DNA from: Bacteroidota bacterium
GTDB lineage: Bacteria; Bacteroidota; JABWAT01
DNA: 64,000 nucleotides
Assembly: GCA_017303995.1 (NCBI GenBank)
Contig: JAFLBE010000023.1
Coordinates: 1-64,000 of the forward strand
Direction of reading: 5' to 3'
The position numbers and the translations under genes were made by a program. The notes under the pieces are model-generated. The model saw only the letters and a program-made list of their open reading frames with translations, made no database searches and was not told the origin of the DNA. Positions 8,170 through 17,195 of the stretch are shown here, one piece after another (the first letter of the stretch is position 1; each line of letters begins with the position of its first letter).

Positions 8170-11100
8170 CTAAACTGACTCGAGTACTATAGGAGATTGA
8201 ATAACCGGCAGATTAATTGTGAAAAGGGTTCCCTTGCCAGGTTCAGAGTCAACTTTGATCGATCCGTTGTGTTTGGTAATGACGTTATAAGAGATTGCCA
8301 ATCCAAGACCGGTTCCTTTTCCGACTGGTTTGGTTGTAAAAAAGGGTTCAAATATCCGGTTTTGTTCTTCTTTGCTAATTCCGCAACCACTGTCGTGGAA
8401 TTTAATTTCAACTGAATCTGCTTTTTTTGCAGTTTCAATGGTAATTTCTCCTTCGGCGGGGATGGATTCAATGGCATTGACCAGCAGATTCATAAAAACC
8501 TGGTTTACCTGTCCAGGGTAACATTCAATCTCGGGGATGTCACCATATTTTTTGTGAATCACGATTTTATTTTTCCATTTGGGAGTCAGAATCTGGATGG
8601 TACTGTCTAAACCATCATGAATATTAAATTGCTTCCAGGTGTTTTCGTCAAGACGGGTAAATGTTCTGAGACTTTTTACAATTTCAGCAGTACGGTTTGA
8701 TCCGGTTTCAATACCCTTAAGTAAGATTTCAATTTCAGTTTCGAGTTCAAGCACATGGTTTATGCGTTCTTCATCGCCAAGTTTGTCGATTACTTTTAGA
8801 ATCTCATCCTTTTTTCCGCCAGTTTTCAGGAAGGCCAGTTCATTGTGAAGATCCATAAATTCGCGCAGAGTTTTTTGCAATTCACTGAAATCACGGTGAA
8901 GCGGATGCACACTTGTATGAATAAAATTTACCGGATTGTTGATTTCATGTGCAACACCGGCAACCAACGTTCCGAGTGATGCCATTTTTTCCTGTTGGAA
9001 AAGTTGGGTTTGAGCAGCTTTAAGATCAGTAAGGGTTGTCTCAAGCACCATATTTTTTTCATAAAGCTCGTGAGTCCGCTGAAAAATATCAGCTTCAAGA
9101 TTCCGGTTATGATCTCTTACCAGTTTAATTCTCAAACCAAAAGCAAGCCAGATGGCAGCGCCAAGAAGAAGAAGTCCGGCAATTTTAAACCACCAGGTTT
9201 GCCAGAATGGGGGAATGACTAAAAGATTTACAGAAATTCCATCCAGATTCCAAATTCCATCATTATTCGCACCAATGACTCTGAGTGTATAACTGCCGCC
9301 ATCCAGATTGGTATAACTTGCATAATGACGGGTTCCGGCATCAACCCAGTCTTTATCAAATCCTTCAAGTTTGTATTTAAACCGGTTATTATCTGGGTTA
9401 ACAAAATCGAGGGCAGCAAATTCAAATGAGAAAAAATTATCCTGAAAGTCCAGAGTTATGCTTTTTTGGTAAGAGACTGAGGAATCAGATTGAATTTCTT
9501 TGTTGAAAACTTTAAAAGAGGTTAAAACAACTGCAGGGATGTAAGTGTTATCTCTGATCTGATCAGGGAAAAGTGAAGTAATTCCGTTTATCCCACCGAA
9601 AAAGAGTTCCCCGGTTGTAGATTTCAAACAGGAGTTTTGGTTAAACATCGAACTTTGAAGTCCGTCGCTGGCAGTGTAATTTCGGACTTCCCGGGTTTGA
9701 AGGTTAAGCTTCGAAAGTCCATTGAACGTTTGAATCCACAGGTTTTCTTTGTCATCACCCAGCAATCCGTAAATAATGTTTCCGAGTAGCCCGGCCTGCT
9801 TGGTAATGGCCTCAAATTGCTCGGTTTTTGGATCAAACCGACTTAACCCACCCCCATCTGTGCCAACCCATAGAAATCCATCTTTATCTTCCCAAAGACA
9901 GATAACATCGTCATTGGTTAAGCTGTTAGATTGGCCTGGATTGTTTTTCCAGAAAGTGAAACTTGAATCAGCCGGGTTGAAGCGGTTTAATCCGCCTCCA
10001 TCAGTTCCAATCCAAAGTGTGCCATTTTTGGATCTAAAAAGACATCTGATATCATTTCCGCTCAAACTATTTGGATTCATAGGATCATTCTGAACCGGTT
10101 TGAACGTTTCCTTTTTGATATCCATGAGATAAAGACCGGCAGATTTTGTCCCGATCCATAAAAAGCCGGGTTTGTCGGGAAGAATTGCTCGGATTGTGTT
10201 GTTGATAAAGGAATGCGGATGAGTTCTTTCAGCGGCAAAGACTTTTATTTTACCGGTTTTCCGATCAAGACGATTAAGTCCACCATTTCGTGTACCAATC
10301 CAAACAAACTCATTTCCGGCATAAATTGACTGAATATTTTTACTTCCCGGTAAACTTTCCTTATCTGAATAAACCCTGAACTGATTATTTTTCTGATCAT
10401 ATTCATTAAGTCCGAAACCATTTGTTCCAATCCAAAGATTTCCGTCAGGACTTTGCTGAATGGCAGTAACATCGTTGTCACTCAGCGAATTGGCCTTATT
10501 TGGGTTATTGCTGATGTAATTGAATTTTCTGGCGATGAGGTTGAATCGTGCGACGCTGCTTCCCCGGCCACCGGTCCAGATGGTTCCTGAGCGATCCTGA
10601 AAAAGAGTGCGAATGTCATTTCCACTTAGGGCGTTGGGGTTTTTAGGATCTGCCGTGTAAGCAATGAATTTTCCCTTTTCAGGGAGATACCGGTTAAGAC
10701 CCCGGTTATAGGTGGCAATCCAAATGTTGCCGGAAGCATCTTCAATAATGTCGTTAATTATATTGTCACTGATGGAATTGGGACCATCTTCCTTTAAAAA
10801 ACGTTTGATTACTTTGTTTGACGGATTGAAATGATATAGACCAAAATCGGTTCCAAGCCACAGTATTCCAGCTTTGTCGGGGTAAATCGATCTGATCTGA
10901 TGACCTTTAACGGGATCGGGTGAATTTTCTGATGTAAAAAAGCTTTCAAATTTTCCGGTTTCCGGGTCAAAACGGTTCAACCCGTTTTCAGTTCCGATCC
11001 AGAGTGTTCCATCGGGAGCTTCAGAAATTGACCAGATCCGGTTTGAGCTGATAGTTGTCGGTTGTCCCGGCACGTTAACGTAATGGTGAAACTTTTCACT

Positions 11101-11583
11101 TTCGGGAAAAAAACGATTTAATCCACCTCTGTAAGTTCCTGCCCAAATCCGGTTTTTTGAATCTACAAAAACAACCTGAGTCCGGTTATCGTTAAGGGAA
11201 TTTGGATTTGCGGGATCATTTCTGAACTGGGTAAATTTGTTTCTGACAGGATCAAAAATATTTAGCCCTTCACCCCATAAGCCGAGTATGAGCTGACCTT
11301 TTTCATCAATTTCAAGAGAGGAAATGTTTGAACCTGAAAGACCTTCTGGCTTGTCTGGGTCTGCCTGCCAGATTTTTAATTCCTGTCCGTCAAATCTGAC
11401 GAGACCGTTTTCAGTTGCAAACCACATAAACCCAGTTGCATCCTGGCGGATGGAATAAATAGTTGTGTGAGGAAGTCCGTCTTTTGCAGAAAGCCGATCA
11501 AAATTAAGGGAATACTCCTGAGCGGAACCTGAAAGGAAGACGAAAAGAAACGAGACAAGACTAAAAAGTTTCTTGTAAGTCAT
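8170..11583 (-). CDS. beta-propeller sensor histidine kinase (Reg_prop, Y_Y_Y, HisKA, HATPase)
   Basis: This 1137-residue envelope sensor has a signal peptide ending near FLSGSAQE. About 14 propeller blades follow, each with a W(I/L/V)GT-type motif such as WIGTENG or WVGTDGG, and they should fold into two seven-bladed periplasmic propellers. A Y_Y_Y Ig-like domain, one membrane helix near residues 803-825, a coiled coil and a kinase core complete it. The phosphoacceptor is His879 in GVAHEINNPVNF. ATP-binding boxes are NQVFMNLLVNAIE, DSGCGI and GTGLGLAIS. There is no fused receiver or DNA-binding domain, unlike the hybrid one-protein systems of Bacteroides, and no response regulator gene is nearby. 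The kinase subgroup (HEINNP) resembles those that work with diverse regulators. Confidence 0.93.
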   Translation of the reverse strand: MTYKKLFSLVSFLFVFLSGSAQEYSLNFDRLSAKDGLPHTTIYSIRQDATGFMWFATENGLVRFDGQELKIWQADPDKPEGLSGSNISSLEIDEKGQLILGLWGEGLNIFDPVRNKFTQFRNDPANPNSLNDNRTQVVFVDSKNRIWAGTYRGGLNRFFPESEKFHHYVNVPGQPTTISSNRIWSISEAPDGTLWIGTENGLNRFDPETGKFESFFTSENSPDPVKGHQIRSIYPDKAGILWLGTDFGLYHFNPSNKVIKRFLKEDGPNSISDNIINDIIEDASGNIWIATYNRGLNRYLPEKGKFIAYTADPKNPNALSGNDIRTLFQDRSGTIWTGGRGSSVARFNLIARKFNYISNNPNKANSLSDNDVTAIQQSPDGNLWIGTNGFGLNEYDQKNNQFRVYSDKESLPGSKNIQSIYAGNEFVWIGTRNGGLNRLDRKTGKIKVFAAERTHPHSFINNTIRAILPDKPGFLWIGTKSAGLYLMDIKKETFKPVQNDPMNPNSLSGNDIRCLFRSKNGTLWIGTDGGGLNRFNPADSSFTFWKNNPGQSNSLTNDDVICLWEDKDGFLWVGTDGGGLSRFDPKTEQFEAITKQAGLLGNIIYGLLGDDKENLWIQTFNGLSKLNLQTREVRNYTASDGLQSSMFNQNSCLKSTTGELFFGGINGITSLFPDQIRDNTYIPAVVLTSFKVFNKEIQSDSSVSYQKSITLDFQDNFFSFEFAALDFVNPDNNRFKYKLEGFDKDWVDAGTRHYASYTNLDGGSYTLRVIGANNDGIWNLDGISVNLLVIPPFWQTWWFKIAGLLLLGAAIWLAFGLRIKLVRDHNRNLEADIFQRTHELYEKNMVLETTLTDLKAAQTQLFQQEKMASLGTLVAGVAHEINNPVNFIHTSVHPLHRDFSELQKTLREFMDLHNELAFLKTGGKKDEILKVIDKLGDEERINHVLELETEIEILLKGIETGSNRTAEIVKSLRTFTRLDENTWKQFNIHDGLDSTIQILTPKWKNKIVIHKKYGDIPEIECYPGQVNQVFMNLLVNAIESIPAEGEITIETAKKADSVEIKFHDSGCGISKEEQNRIFEPFFTTKPVGKGTGLGLAISYNVITKHNGSIKVDSEPGKGTLFTINLPVIQSPIVLESV

Positions 11584-11728
11584 TGGGATAAAGAAATGAA
11601 TATGAAAAAATATTTAAGCCCATTATAAGTACGAAAATTTACAGGAAAAACAAGGCGGAAAAAAGTTTCTTTCCGTTTTGTCAGGAAAGTCGGGCAAATC
11701 TGTGATTTTTGTTGTGCAGCTGTTCAAG

Positions 11729-13015
11729 TTACGTCATGTCGTTCTCCTCCCGCCGAAACACTCGTTTCCCAACCACCACAATTCCACCCGCTGTTACCGT
11801 GAATCGTTTCTTATCTTCCTCAAGGTCATACCCGATCACTGTGTCATTCGGGATATAATTATGTTTGTCGATAATACACCGTTTGAGTTTGCAGTGACGG
11901 CCTATTTCAACATCAGAGAAAATGACACATTCTTCAACATAAGCCCAGCTGTTAACCCGTACGTTATAAGATAAAACAGAGTTGAGCACTGTTCCGCCGC
12001 TGATAATGCTTCCTGGTGAAACAATGGAATCAAGGATGGCACCAACCCGGTAATCTTTCCGGTTGTTAAAAACAGTTTTTACTGGTGGATATTGCTGCTG
12101 AAAAGTTCTCAGCGGCCACTTTTCACCATACAGGCTAAACCCGGGAATGACACCTGTTAAATCCATATTAGCCTGCCAGTATGAATCGAGATCTCCTACG
12201 TCACGCCAATAAAAGGCATCATTGGTGTTTTCTACGAGAAGCCGGCTTCTGCTGCCATCATCATTTGAGACCCAGGCATAATCTCTGATCCGGTTTCTTT
12301 TATCAAAACAATAGGCCATCACATGACCTTGCTCAACAGCAACCGGAATGACGTCGTGACCGAAATCATGACCTTCTACTTTTTTCAGGATTTTATTCAG
12401 ATAATCAAGCCTGAACAGGTAAACTCCCATTGAAATTACGGCATTCTCCGGGTTTTCTGGTGCAGGAATCGGCTTTTTTGGTTTTTCATGGAAACCGGTT
12501 ACTTTTCCGGTTCCGTCGACGGCCAAAACACCGAACCGTGTCGCTTCCTCAATGGGAATTTCTTTGACAGCTACGGTAAGGTCGGCGTTGTTATCAATAT
12601 GAAAATCTAAAAAAAGCTGATAATCCATTTTGTAAATATGATCACCCGAAAGCACAAGAACGTAATCAACACCGGCATGGTTGATCAGTTTCATGTTGTG
12701 TCTGACTGAATCAGCAGTTCCTTTGTAAGTATCAGATTGTTCAGAAAGCTGCGGGTGGACAATTTTAATAAAGTGACCCAGGTTCAAACTGAAGATATTC
12801 CACCCTGCTTCAACGTGATCGACAAGTGACTGACCCCGGTACTGGGGGAAAATCATAATTTTGTAGATCTCTGAATTGATGCAGTTACTCAGGGTAATAT
12901 CCACAATCCGGTAAATGCCGCCAAAAGGAACGGCGGGTTTTGACCGGTCTTTGGTCAGCGGTGAAAGGCGTTCACCTTTTCCGCCGGCAAGAATAACAGC
13001 TAAAACCTCTTTCAT
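11729..13015 (-). CDS. glgC: glucose-1-phosphate adenylyltransferase
   Basis: This 428-residue enzyme makes ADP-glucose from ATP and glucose-1-phosphate, the committed step of bacterial glycogen synthesis. It has the nucleotidyltransferase motif LAGGKGERLSPLTKDRSKP followed by AVPFGGIYRIVDITLSN, a VLVLSGDHIYKMDY segment, GFHEKPKKP and WRDVGDLDSYW. A C-terminal left-handed beta-helix carries the hexapeptide-like repeats. Length and motif order are normal. The ATG has a GGAGGG Shine-Dalgarno. No other glycogen gene is in the window, and the sensor-kinase gene starts 145 bases beyond its stop on the same strand. Confidence 0.95.
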   Translation of the reverse strand: MKEVLAVILAGGKGERLSPLTKDRSKPAVPFGGIYRIVDITLSNCINSEIYKIMIFPQYRGQSLVDHVEAGWNIFSLNLGHFIKIVHPQLSEQSDTYKGTADSVRHNMKLINHAGVDYVLVLSGDHIYKMDYQLFLDFHIDNNADLTVAVKEIPIEEATRFGVLAVDGTGKVTGFHEKPKKPIPAPENPENAVISMGVYLFRLDYLNKILKKVEGHDFGHDVIPVAVEQGHVMAYCFDKRNRIRDYAWVSNDDGSRSRLLVENTNDAFYWRDVGDLDSYWQANMDLTGVIPGFSLYGEKWPLRTFQQQYPPVKTVFNNRKDYRVGAILDSIVSPGSIISGGTVLNSVLSYNVRVNSWAYVEECVIFSDVEIGRHCKLKRCIIDKHNYIPNDTVIGYDLEEDKKRFTVTAGGIVVVGKRVFRREENDMT

Positions 13016-13518
13016 TGGAGCCCTCCGTTCCGGTTTTCAGTCACAAGAGTGCCTGTTCGGTAAGGTAGGTGTTCTGAAAGAAAAATACAATGGGGTCTGG
13101 AATAAATTCGATTAATTAGGGGATGATGAACGGGGTAGGAAAGTCCGAATCAGGATTTAGAGGATTCAAGGATAACAGAATAACATGTCATCTTTTTTTG
13201 CTGGAAAATGATTTCAGGATTTAAGAAAAAATTGAATTCATAATTCAAATCCTGAAAATCCCCAAATCCCGTAAATCCTGATTCAAACAATTTTCTTTTC
13301 ATTTTCTGGATTTTGACTTTTTTTAACCATTCAATCACCGGGCACTTCGACTCCGCTCAGTGTCCGGTGATTGTTTTCATCCTGTCCATCCTGATCATCC
13401 CTGTTACAATTGACTTTTCCTTCCGTGTAATCTTTTAACCCGGCATGTATTCTAACTTCCAACTTCTAACTTCTTCTTCTCCTTTTCCGTATTTTTACCT
13501 TTTTGCCCTGAAGGACCT
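13016..13518. other. intergenic region with word-type repeats
   Basis: This divergent spacer of 503 bases between glgC and the protoporphyrinogen oxidase gene contains no credible gene. From about 13150 to 13330 it consists of variations on AATCCTGAAAATCCCC-like words, and near 13378-13405 of CATCCTGTCCATCCTGATCA. A hairpin repeat sits at 13332-13373. Promoters for both flanking genes must lie here, but I cannot assign them with confidence. Confidence 0.65.
13332..13373. repeat. ACTTCGACTCCGCTCAGTG-family hairpin
   Basis: CAATCACCGG pairs perfectly with CCGGTGATTG at the outside, GCACT pairs with AGTGT with one mismatch inside, and TCGACTCCGCTC forms the loop. The copy lies in a divergent spacer and has no T-run, so here it is not an evident terminator. 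Related copies are at 762, 17115 and 42785. Confidence 0.75.
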
Positions 13519-14886
13519 ATGAAAACAATTGTCTTTATCGGTGCCGGCATCTCCGGACTTTCTGCCGCCACTTGTTACCAGAAAAAATTTCCCGGTGACA
13601 AAATCATCATTCTTGAAAAAAATCCCGTTGCCGGCGGAAGTTTTGTCTCTGAACAAAAGTCGGGTTTTACATTCGAGTACGGACCCCGTGGCGTACTGAA
13701 AACCAGCCACGCTTTTTTCCATCTGCTTAATGAAACCAACGGGTGGCATTTACTGAAACCCGGTAAAAAAACATCGTCAACCCGTTTTATCTGGTACAAA
13801 AACCAACTGAATCAGCTTGGTGGAAATCCGTTTAAAATGCTTTTTGCTCCGGCGATGAAAGGGGTCATCTGGTCAGCTTTGAAAGAACGAAACCTGAAAA
13901 ATTCCTGTACTGATGAAGATGAAAGTCTGGAATCCTTTTTTACCCGTCGGTTTGGATCTCATATAACCAAAGTACTTCTCGATGCCTTTATTTCTGGCGT
14001 TTGGGCCGGCGATATTTCAAAACTTTCGGTCCGTTCTGCTTTTCCTTCACTGTGGGAAGCAGAGAAAAAATACGGATCAGTCATTCGTGGACTTCGTGCC
14101 GGAAAAGAGGAATCGAAAAGGAAAAAAGAACTTGAACTGGCAGATTTTCCTCATCCGGAAACCGGAAAATCCCGTTTTTACTCAACAGAAGGCGGAATCC
14201 AGAATTTTGCAAAACATCTTGCCGAACGGTTTGGCGATAAACTCAAAACCGGAGGTTCAGTTGTTTCCCTTCTGAAAAATGAAAAATGGGAAGTGGAATT
14301 ATCTTCAGGAGAAGTGCTTCTTGCGGATGAAGTGGTTTTCTCGACCCCGGCTTCAGTGACCGCTTCACTGATTGAACCCGTTGACCAAGCTTTAGCTGCT
14401 GAACTTCAGAAAATTGATTATGCGCCTGTGGTTTCTGTGAATCTGGGCTTTGCTTCCACCGGAACTCATCAGCAGGGATTTGGTTTCCTGATTCCAAAAA
14501 TTGAAAATAAACCGATTCTGGGGATTATTTTTAACTCGGGAACGTTTGACGGGGTGTCACCTGCTGGCGGAGCAAATTATACGGTCATGATCGGCGGTGC
14601 CTGCAACCCGGATGCTGTGAAAAAGTCAGAAGCTGAACTGATCAGTCTTGCTCTGGAGTCGCTGGATTCGTTTTTGGGAATTAAAGAAAAACCAGTCGTA
14701 ACCGGGGTGAAACTCTGGCCGGCTGCCATTCCGCAATATAATGTGGGTCATTTTAAACATGTTGAAACCATTACCAGCCAGACCTCAAAACATCCCGGAC
14801 TTCATTTGCTTGGCAACTGGAAAAATGGAATTGGTGTGAATGATTGTATTAAAAGTGGATTTAACTGGGTGAAGTCGTTGAATTGA
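13519..14886 (+). CDS. hemY: protoporphyrinogen oxidase (HemY-type flavoprotein)
   Basis: This 455-residue FAD-dependent oxidase should convert protoporphyrinogen IX (or coproporphyrinogen III) to the porphyrin in heme synthesis. The N-terminus carries the dinucleotide-binding fold IVFIGAGISGLSAA followed by ILEKNPVAGG, and FTFEYGPRGVLKTS continues the PPOX signature. The C-terminal FAD contact is LHLLGNWKNGIGVNDCIKSG. Its length matches HemY-type oxidases and not the flavodoxin-like HemG. No other heme gene is adjacent, so whether it acts in the protoporphyrin or coproporphyrin branch is not decidable here. General amine-oxidase relatives are a weaker alternative. Confidence 0.85.
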   Translation: MKTIVFIGAGISGLSAATCYQKKFPGDKIIILEKNPVAGGSFVSEQKSGFTFEYGPRGVLKTSHAFFHLLNETNGWHLLKPGKKTSSTRFIWYKNQLNQLGGNPFKMLFAPAMKGVIWSALKERNLKNSCTDEDESLESFFTRRFGSHITKVLLDAFISGVWAGDISKLSVRSAFPSLWEAEKKYGSVIRGLRAGKEESKRKKELELADFPHPETGKSRFYSTEGGIQNFAKHLAERFGDKLKTGGSVVSLLKNEKWEVELSSGEVLLADEVVFSTPASVTASLIEPVDQALAAELQKIDYAPVVSVNLGFASTGTHQQGFGFLIPKIENKPILGIIFNSGTFDGVSPAGGANYTVMIGGACNPDAVKKSEAELISLALESLDSFLGIKEKPVVTGVKLWPAAIPQYNVGHFKHVETITSQTSKHPGLHLLGNWKNGIGVNDCIKSGFNWVKSLN

Positions 14887-14961
14887 AACAATCTTTGATT
14901 GTTGGTATCTTGGTTAAGTGCAAATTGCTATTTAACGGGTAAATATAAAACACAAGGTTGT

Positions 14962-15222
14962 ATGATGCCTGAAATATCCCGGTTTTATGGTCTGATCATT
15001 CTGATGAACTACAAAGATCATGACCCACCACATTTTCATGTCTGGTATGGTGATTTTAAAGCAATTGTAACCATTCATGATGGAATAGTAAAAGGTGAAA
15101 TGCCCCAACGTGCATTGAAAATGGTGTTTGACTGGCTTGAAATTCATCGTGAAGAACTACTCAACGACTGGAATCTGGCTAAACTTGGTAAGAATCTGAA
15201 TAAAATTGAGCCATTAAAATGA
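14962..15222 (+). CDS. DUF4160 domain protein
   Basis: This small protein (86 residues from the chosen start) has the family's conserved opening MPEISRFYGLIILMNYKDHD, followed at once by PPHFHV and then AIVTIHDGIVKGEMP and LEIHREELLNDW. An upstream in-frame start at 14899 would add 21 residues with no family similarity, so I prefer ATG 14962 (or the adjacent ATG 14965). DUF4160 genes are regularly paired with DUF2442 genes and have been proposed as toxin-antitoxin-like modules. The downstream gene overlaps by 4 bases, which fits. No biochemical activity is established that I can cite. Confidence 0.85.
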   Translation: MMPEISRFYGLIILMNYKDHDPPHFHVWYGDFKAIVTIHDGIVKGEMPQRALKMVFDWLEIHREELLNDWNLAKLGKNLNKIEPLK

Positions 15223-15467
15223 AAACAATTTTTCTTGAAGTCGAAGAAGCTAAATATATGGGCGATTTTAAGATTTTAATAAAATTCAATAATGGCGTAA
15301 ATAAGGTTGTGGATTTGGAACATGAATTAACTGGGGACGTTTTTGAACCACTTAAAAATCCTGAAGAGTTTAAAAATTTTAGAATTTCATTTAATACAAT
15401 TGAATGGCCAAATGGAGCTGACTTTGCTCCGGAATTTTTATACCAGATCGGCGTAATAAAACAATAA
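15219..15467 (+). CDS. DUF2442 domain protein
   Basis: This 82-residue protein contains LIKFNNGVNKVVDLEHEL and ends with NTIEWPNGADFAPEFLYQIG. The last element (W.NG.D..PE.LY) is the hallmark of DUF2442. It overlaps the DUF4160 gene by 4 bases, so the two are translationally coupled. The pair is compact, lies between two housekeeping genes, and looks like an accessory insertion of the toxin-antitoxin type. Function is inferred only from this frequent pairing. Confidence 0.85.
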   Translation: MKTIFLEVEEAKYMGDFKILIKFNNGVNKVVDLEHELTGDVFEPLKNPEEFKNFRISFNTIEWPNGADFAPEFLYQIGVIKQ

Positions 15468-15650
15468 TTTCGGAACCTCCATCAAAGGGTAAATGCAAAT
15501 ATTCAATCCACTTTAACATTCTCCTGGTTTAATTTTAAAATCACCAACCAAAATACCTTTTAAAAGATAAATTAGTTTATTCACCTTTGCGCCTTAGTGC
15601 CTTAGCGGTTTCCTTTGCGTTTAAGGAATTTATTAAGACTGGATATCGCT

Positions 15651-17069
15651 TTGAATTATAAAAATGAACTTGACAGTAATTCGGTTTTTCGTGTCGTCGC
15701 AGAAAAATCTGCCCAATTGGGTCTCGAAACCTATGTAGTTGGAGGATTTGTACGAGACATGATTCTCAACCGTGATCTGAAAGATATTGATTTCGTTACG
15801 CTTGGAAGCGGCATCGACCTGGCTCATGCTGTCGCTGAAGGTCTTGGCGTCCGCCGTGTGGTGACGTACGAAAATTTCGGAACGGCCATGATTCCCTGGC
15901 ATGAGCAGATTCTTGAATTTGTGGGCGCCAGAAAAGAAGCTTATTTTGACCGCGGAACCCGTCGCCCAACCGTTGCCAGCGGAACGCTTGAAGAAGATCT
16001 TGCCCGTCGTGATTTTACCATCAATGCCATGGCGATCTCTCTCAACGCCGATAATTATGGCGAACTTTTTGATCCGTATAACGGACTCGCCGATATCGAA
16101 ACCGGACTTATCCGCACACCACTTGAACCCGAAACTACGTTTGATGATGATCCGCTCAGGATTTTACGTGGAATTCGGTTTGCCACTCAACTCCAATACG
16201 TCATCCATCCCGAAGCTATTGAAGCCATCGGGAAAGTAAAAGACCGTCTTTCCATCATTTCACAGGAACGCATCACTGATGAATTTCTGAAAATTCTCAG
16301 ATCTGATAAACCTTCGGTCGGATTTGTTCTGATGCACGAAACCGGTGTTCTTCCGATCCTGCATCCTGAACTTTCAGTGATGGTCGGCATTGAACAGCTT
16401 GACGGATACGGACACAAAGACACCTTTTTTCATACGCTTCAGGTTCTCGATAATATTTGTACCACAACTGATGACGTCTGGCTCAGGTTGTCAGCTTTGT
16501 ATCATGATGTGGCAAAACCCAAAACGAAACGGTTTGTTCCCGGTCGTGGCTGGACGTTTCATGGGCATGATGACCTTGGCGCCCGGATGATTCCCGGCTT
16601 ATTCAAAAAGCTGCGACTTCCCGGCACTCACATGAAATTCGTGCAAAAAATGGTAAAACTTCACCTTCGTCCGATCGCGTTGATCAAAGATGAAATTACC
16701 GATTCTGCGATTCGCAGGGTTTTGTTTGAAGCGGGTGAAGATATTGAAAACCTGATGAAACTTTGCCGTGCTGATATAACAACCAAAAGTTATGCCCGGA
16801 AAGCCAGATATTGGCAGAATTATGAACGGGTCGTGGCAAAAATGAAGGAAGTTGAAGAAAAAGACCGGATGCGGGAGTGGGAACCACCGGTTTCGGGTGC
16901 TGATATTATGGAATTTTGCCAGTTGAAACCAGGTCCGCTCGTTGGAAAATTCAAGTCTGCGATTGAAGAAGCCATTCTGGAAGGTGAAATCCCCAATGAC
17001 CGGGATGCTGCATTGGTTTTTCTGAACGGATTAAAATCCCGCTGGGAAAAAGGAGAAATGTTTGCCTGA
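15651..17069 (+). CDS. cca: CCA tRNA nucleotidyltransferase with HD domain
   Basis: This protein of about 472 residues adds or repairs the 3' CCA of tRNAs. The class II nucleotidyltransferase head shows YVVGGFVRDMILNRDLKDID with the metal-binding Asp pair, then RRDFTINAMA and DPLRILRGIRFATQL. A C-terminal HD hydrolase domain is visible as HTLQVLD followed by LSALYHDVAKPKTK. A frame-open TTG at 15615 would place the first residues inside an intergenic word repeat (CTTAGCGGTTTCCTTTGCG). I therefore prefer the TTG at 15651, although no start is strongly supported. The gene is convergent with the TauE-like gene, and a hairpin terminator lies between them. Confidence 0.93.
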   Translation: MNYKNELDSNSVFRVVAEKSAQLGLETYVVGGFVRDMILNRDLKDIDFVTLGSGIDLAHAVAEGLGVRRVVTYENFGTAMIPWHEQILEFVGARKEAYFDRGTRRPTVASGTLEEDLARRDFTINAMAISLNADNYGELFDPYNGLADIETGLIRTPLEPETTFDDDPLRILRGIRFATQLQYVIHPEAIEAIGKVKDRLSIISQERITDEFLKILRSDKPSVGFVLMHETGVLPILHPELSVMVGIEQLDGYGHKDTFFHTLQVLDNICTTTDDVWLRLSALYHDVAKPKTKRFVPGRGWTFHGHDDLGARMIPGLFKKLRLPGTHMKFVQKMVKLHLRPIALIKDEITDSAIRRVLFEAGEDIENLMKLCRADITTKSYARKARYWQNYERVVAKMKEVEEKDRMREWEPPVSGADIMEFCQLKPGPLVGKFKSAIEEAILEGEIPNDRDAALVFLNGLKSRWEKGEMFA

Positions 17070-17104
17070 GGATGGTTACTTTTGCTTCGTTTCTGAGATA
17101 GTTT

Positions 17105-17157
17105 AAAAAAATGAGGTCACTGAGCGGAGTCGAAGTGCCGCTCAGTGACCGATTTTT
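17105..17157. terminator. repeat-derived bidirectional terminator between cca and the TauE-like gene
   Basis: GGTCACTGAGCGG (17115-17127) and CCGCTCAGTGACC (17138-17150) form a perfect 13-bp stem with a 10-base loop. An A-run flanks it on the left and GATTTTTT on the right. The stem and loop are the ACTTCGACTCCGCTCAGTG repeat read in the other orientation. It sits between two convergent genes, exactly where a bidirectional terminator is wanted. Confidence 0.75.
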
Positions 17158-17195
17158 TCATTATAACTTATAACTTGTAACTTAGCACTTTTCAC

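Noticed and set aside
11678-11974. Plus-strand open frame opposite the glgC end
   Set aside because: It is antisense to conserved glgC sequence and has no independent support.
13150-13338. 62-codon minus-strand open frame
   Set aside because: It is made of intergenic word repeats, so the open frame has no coding meaning.
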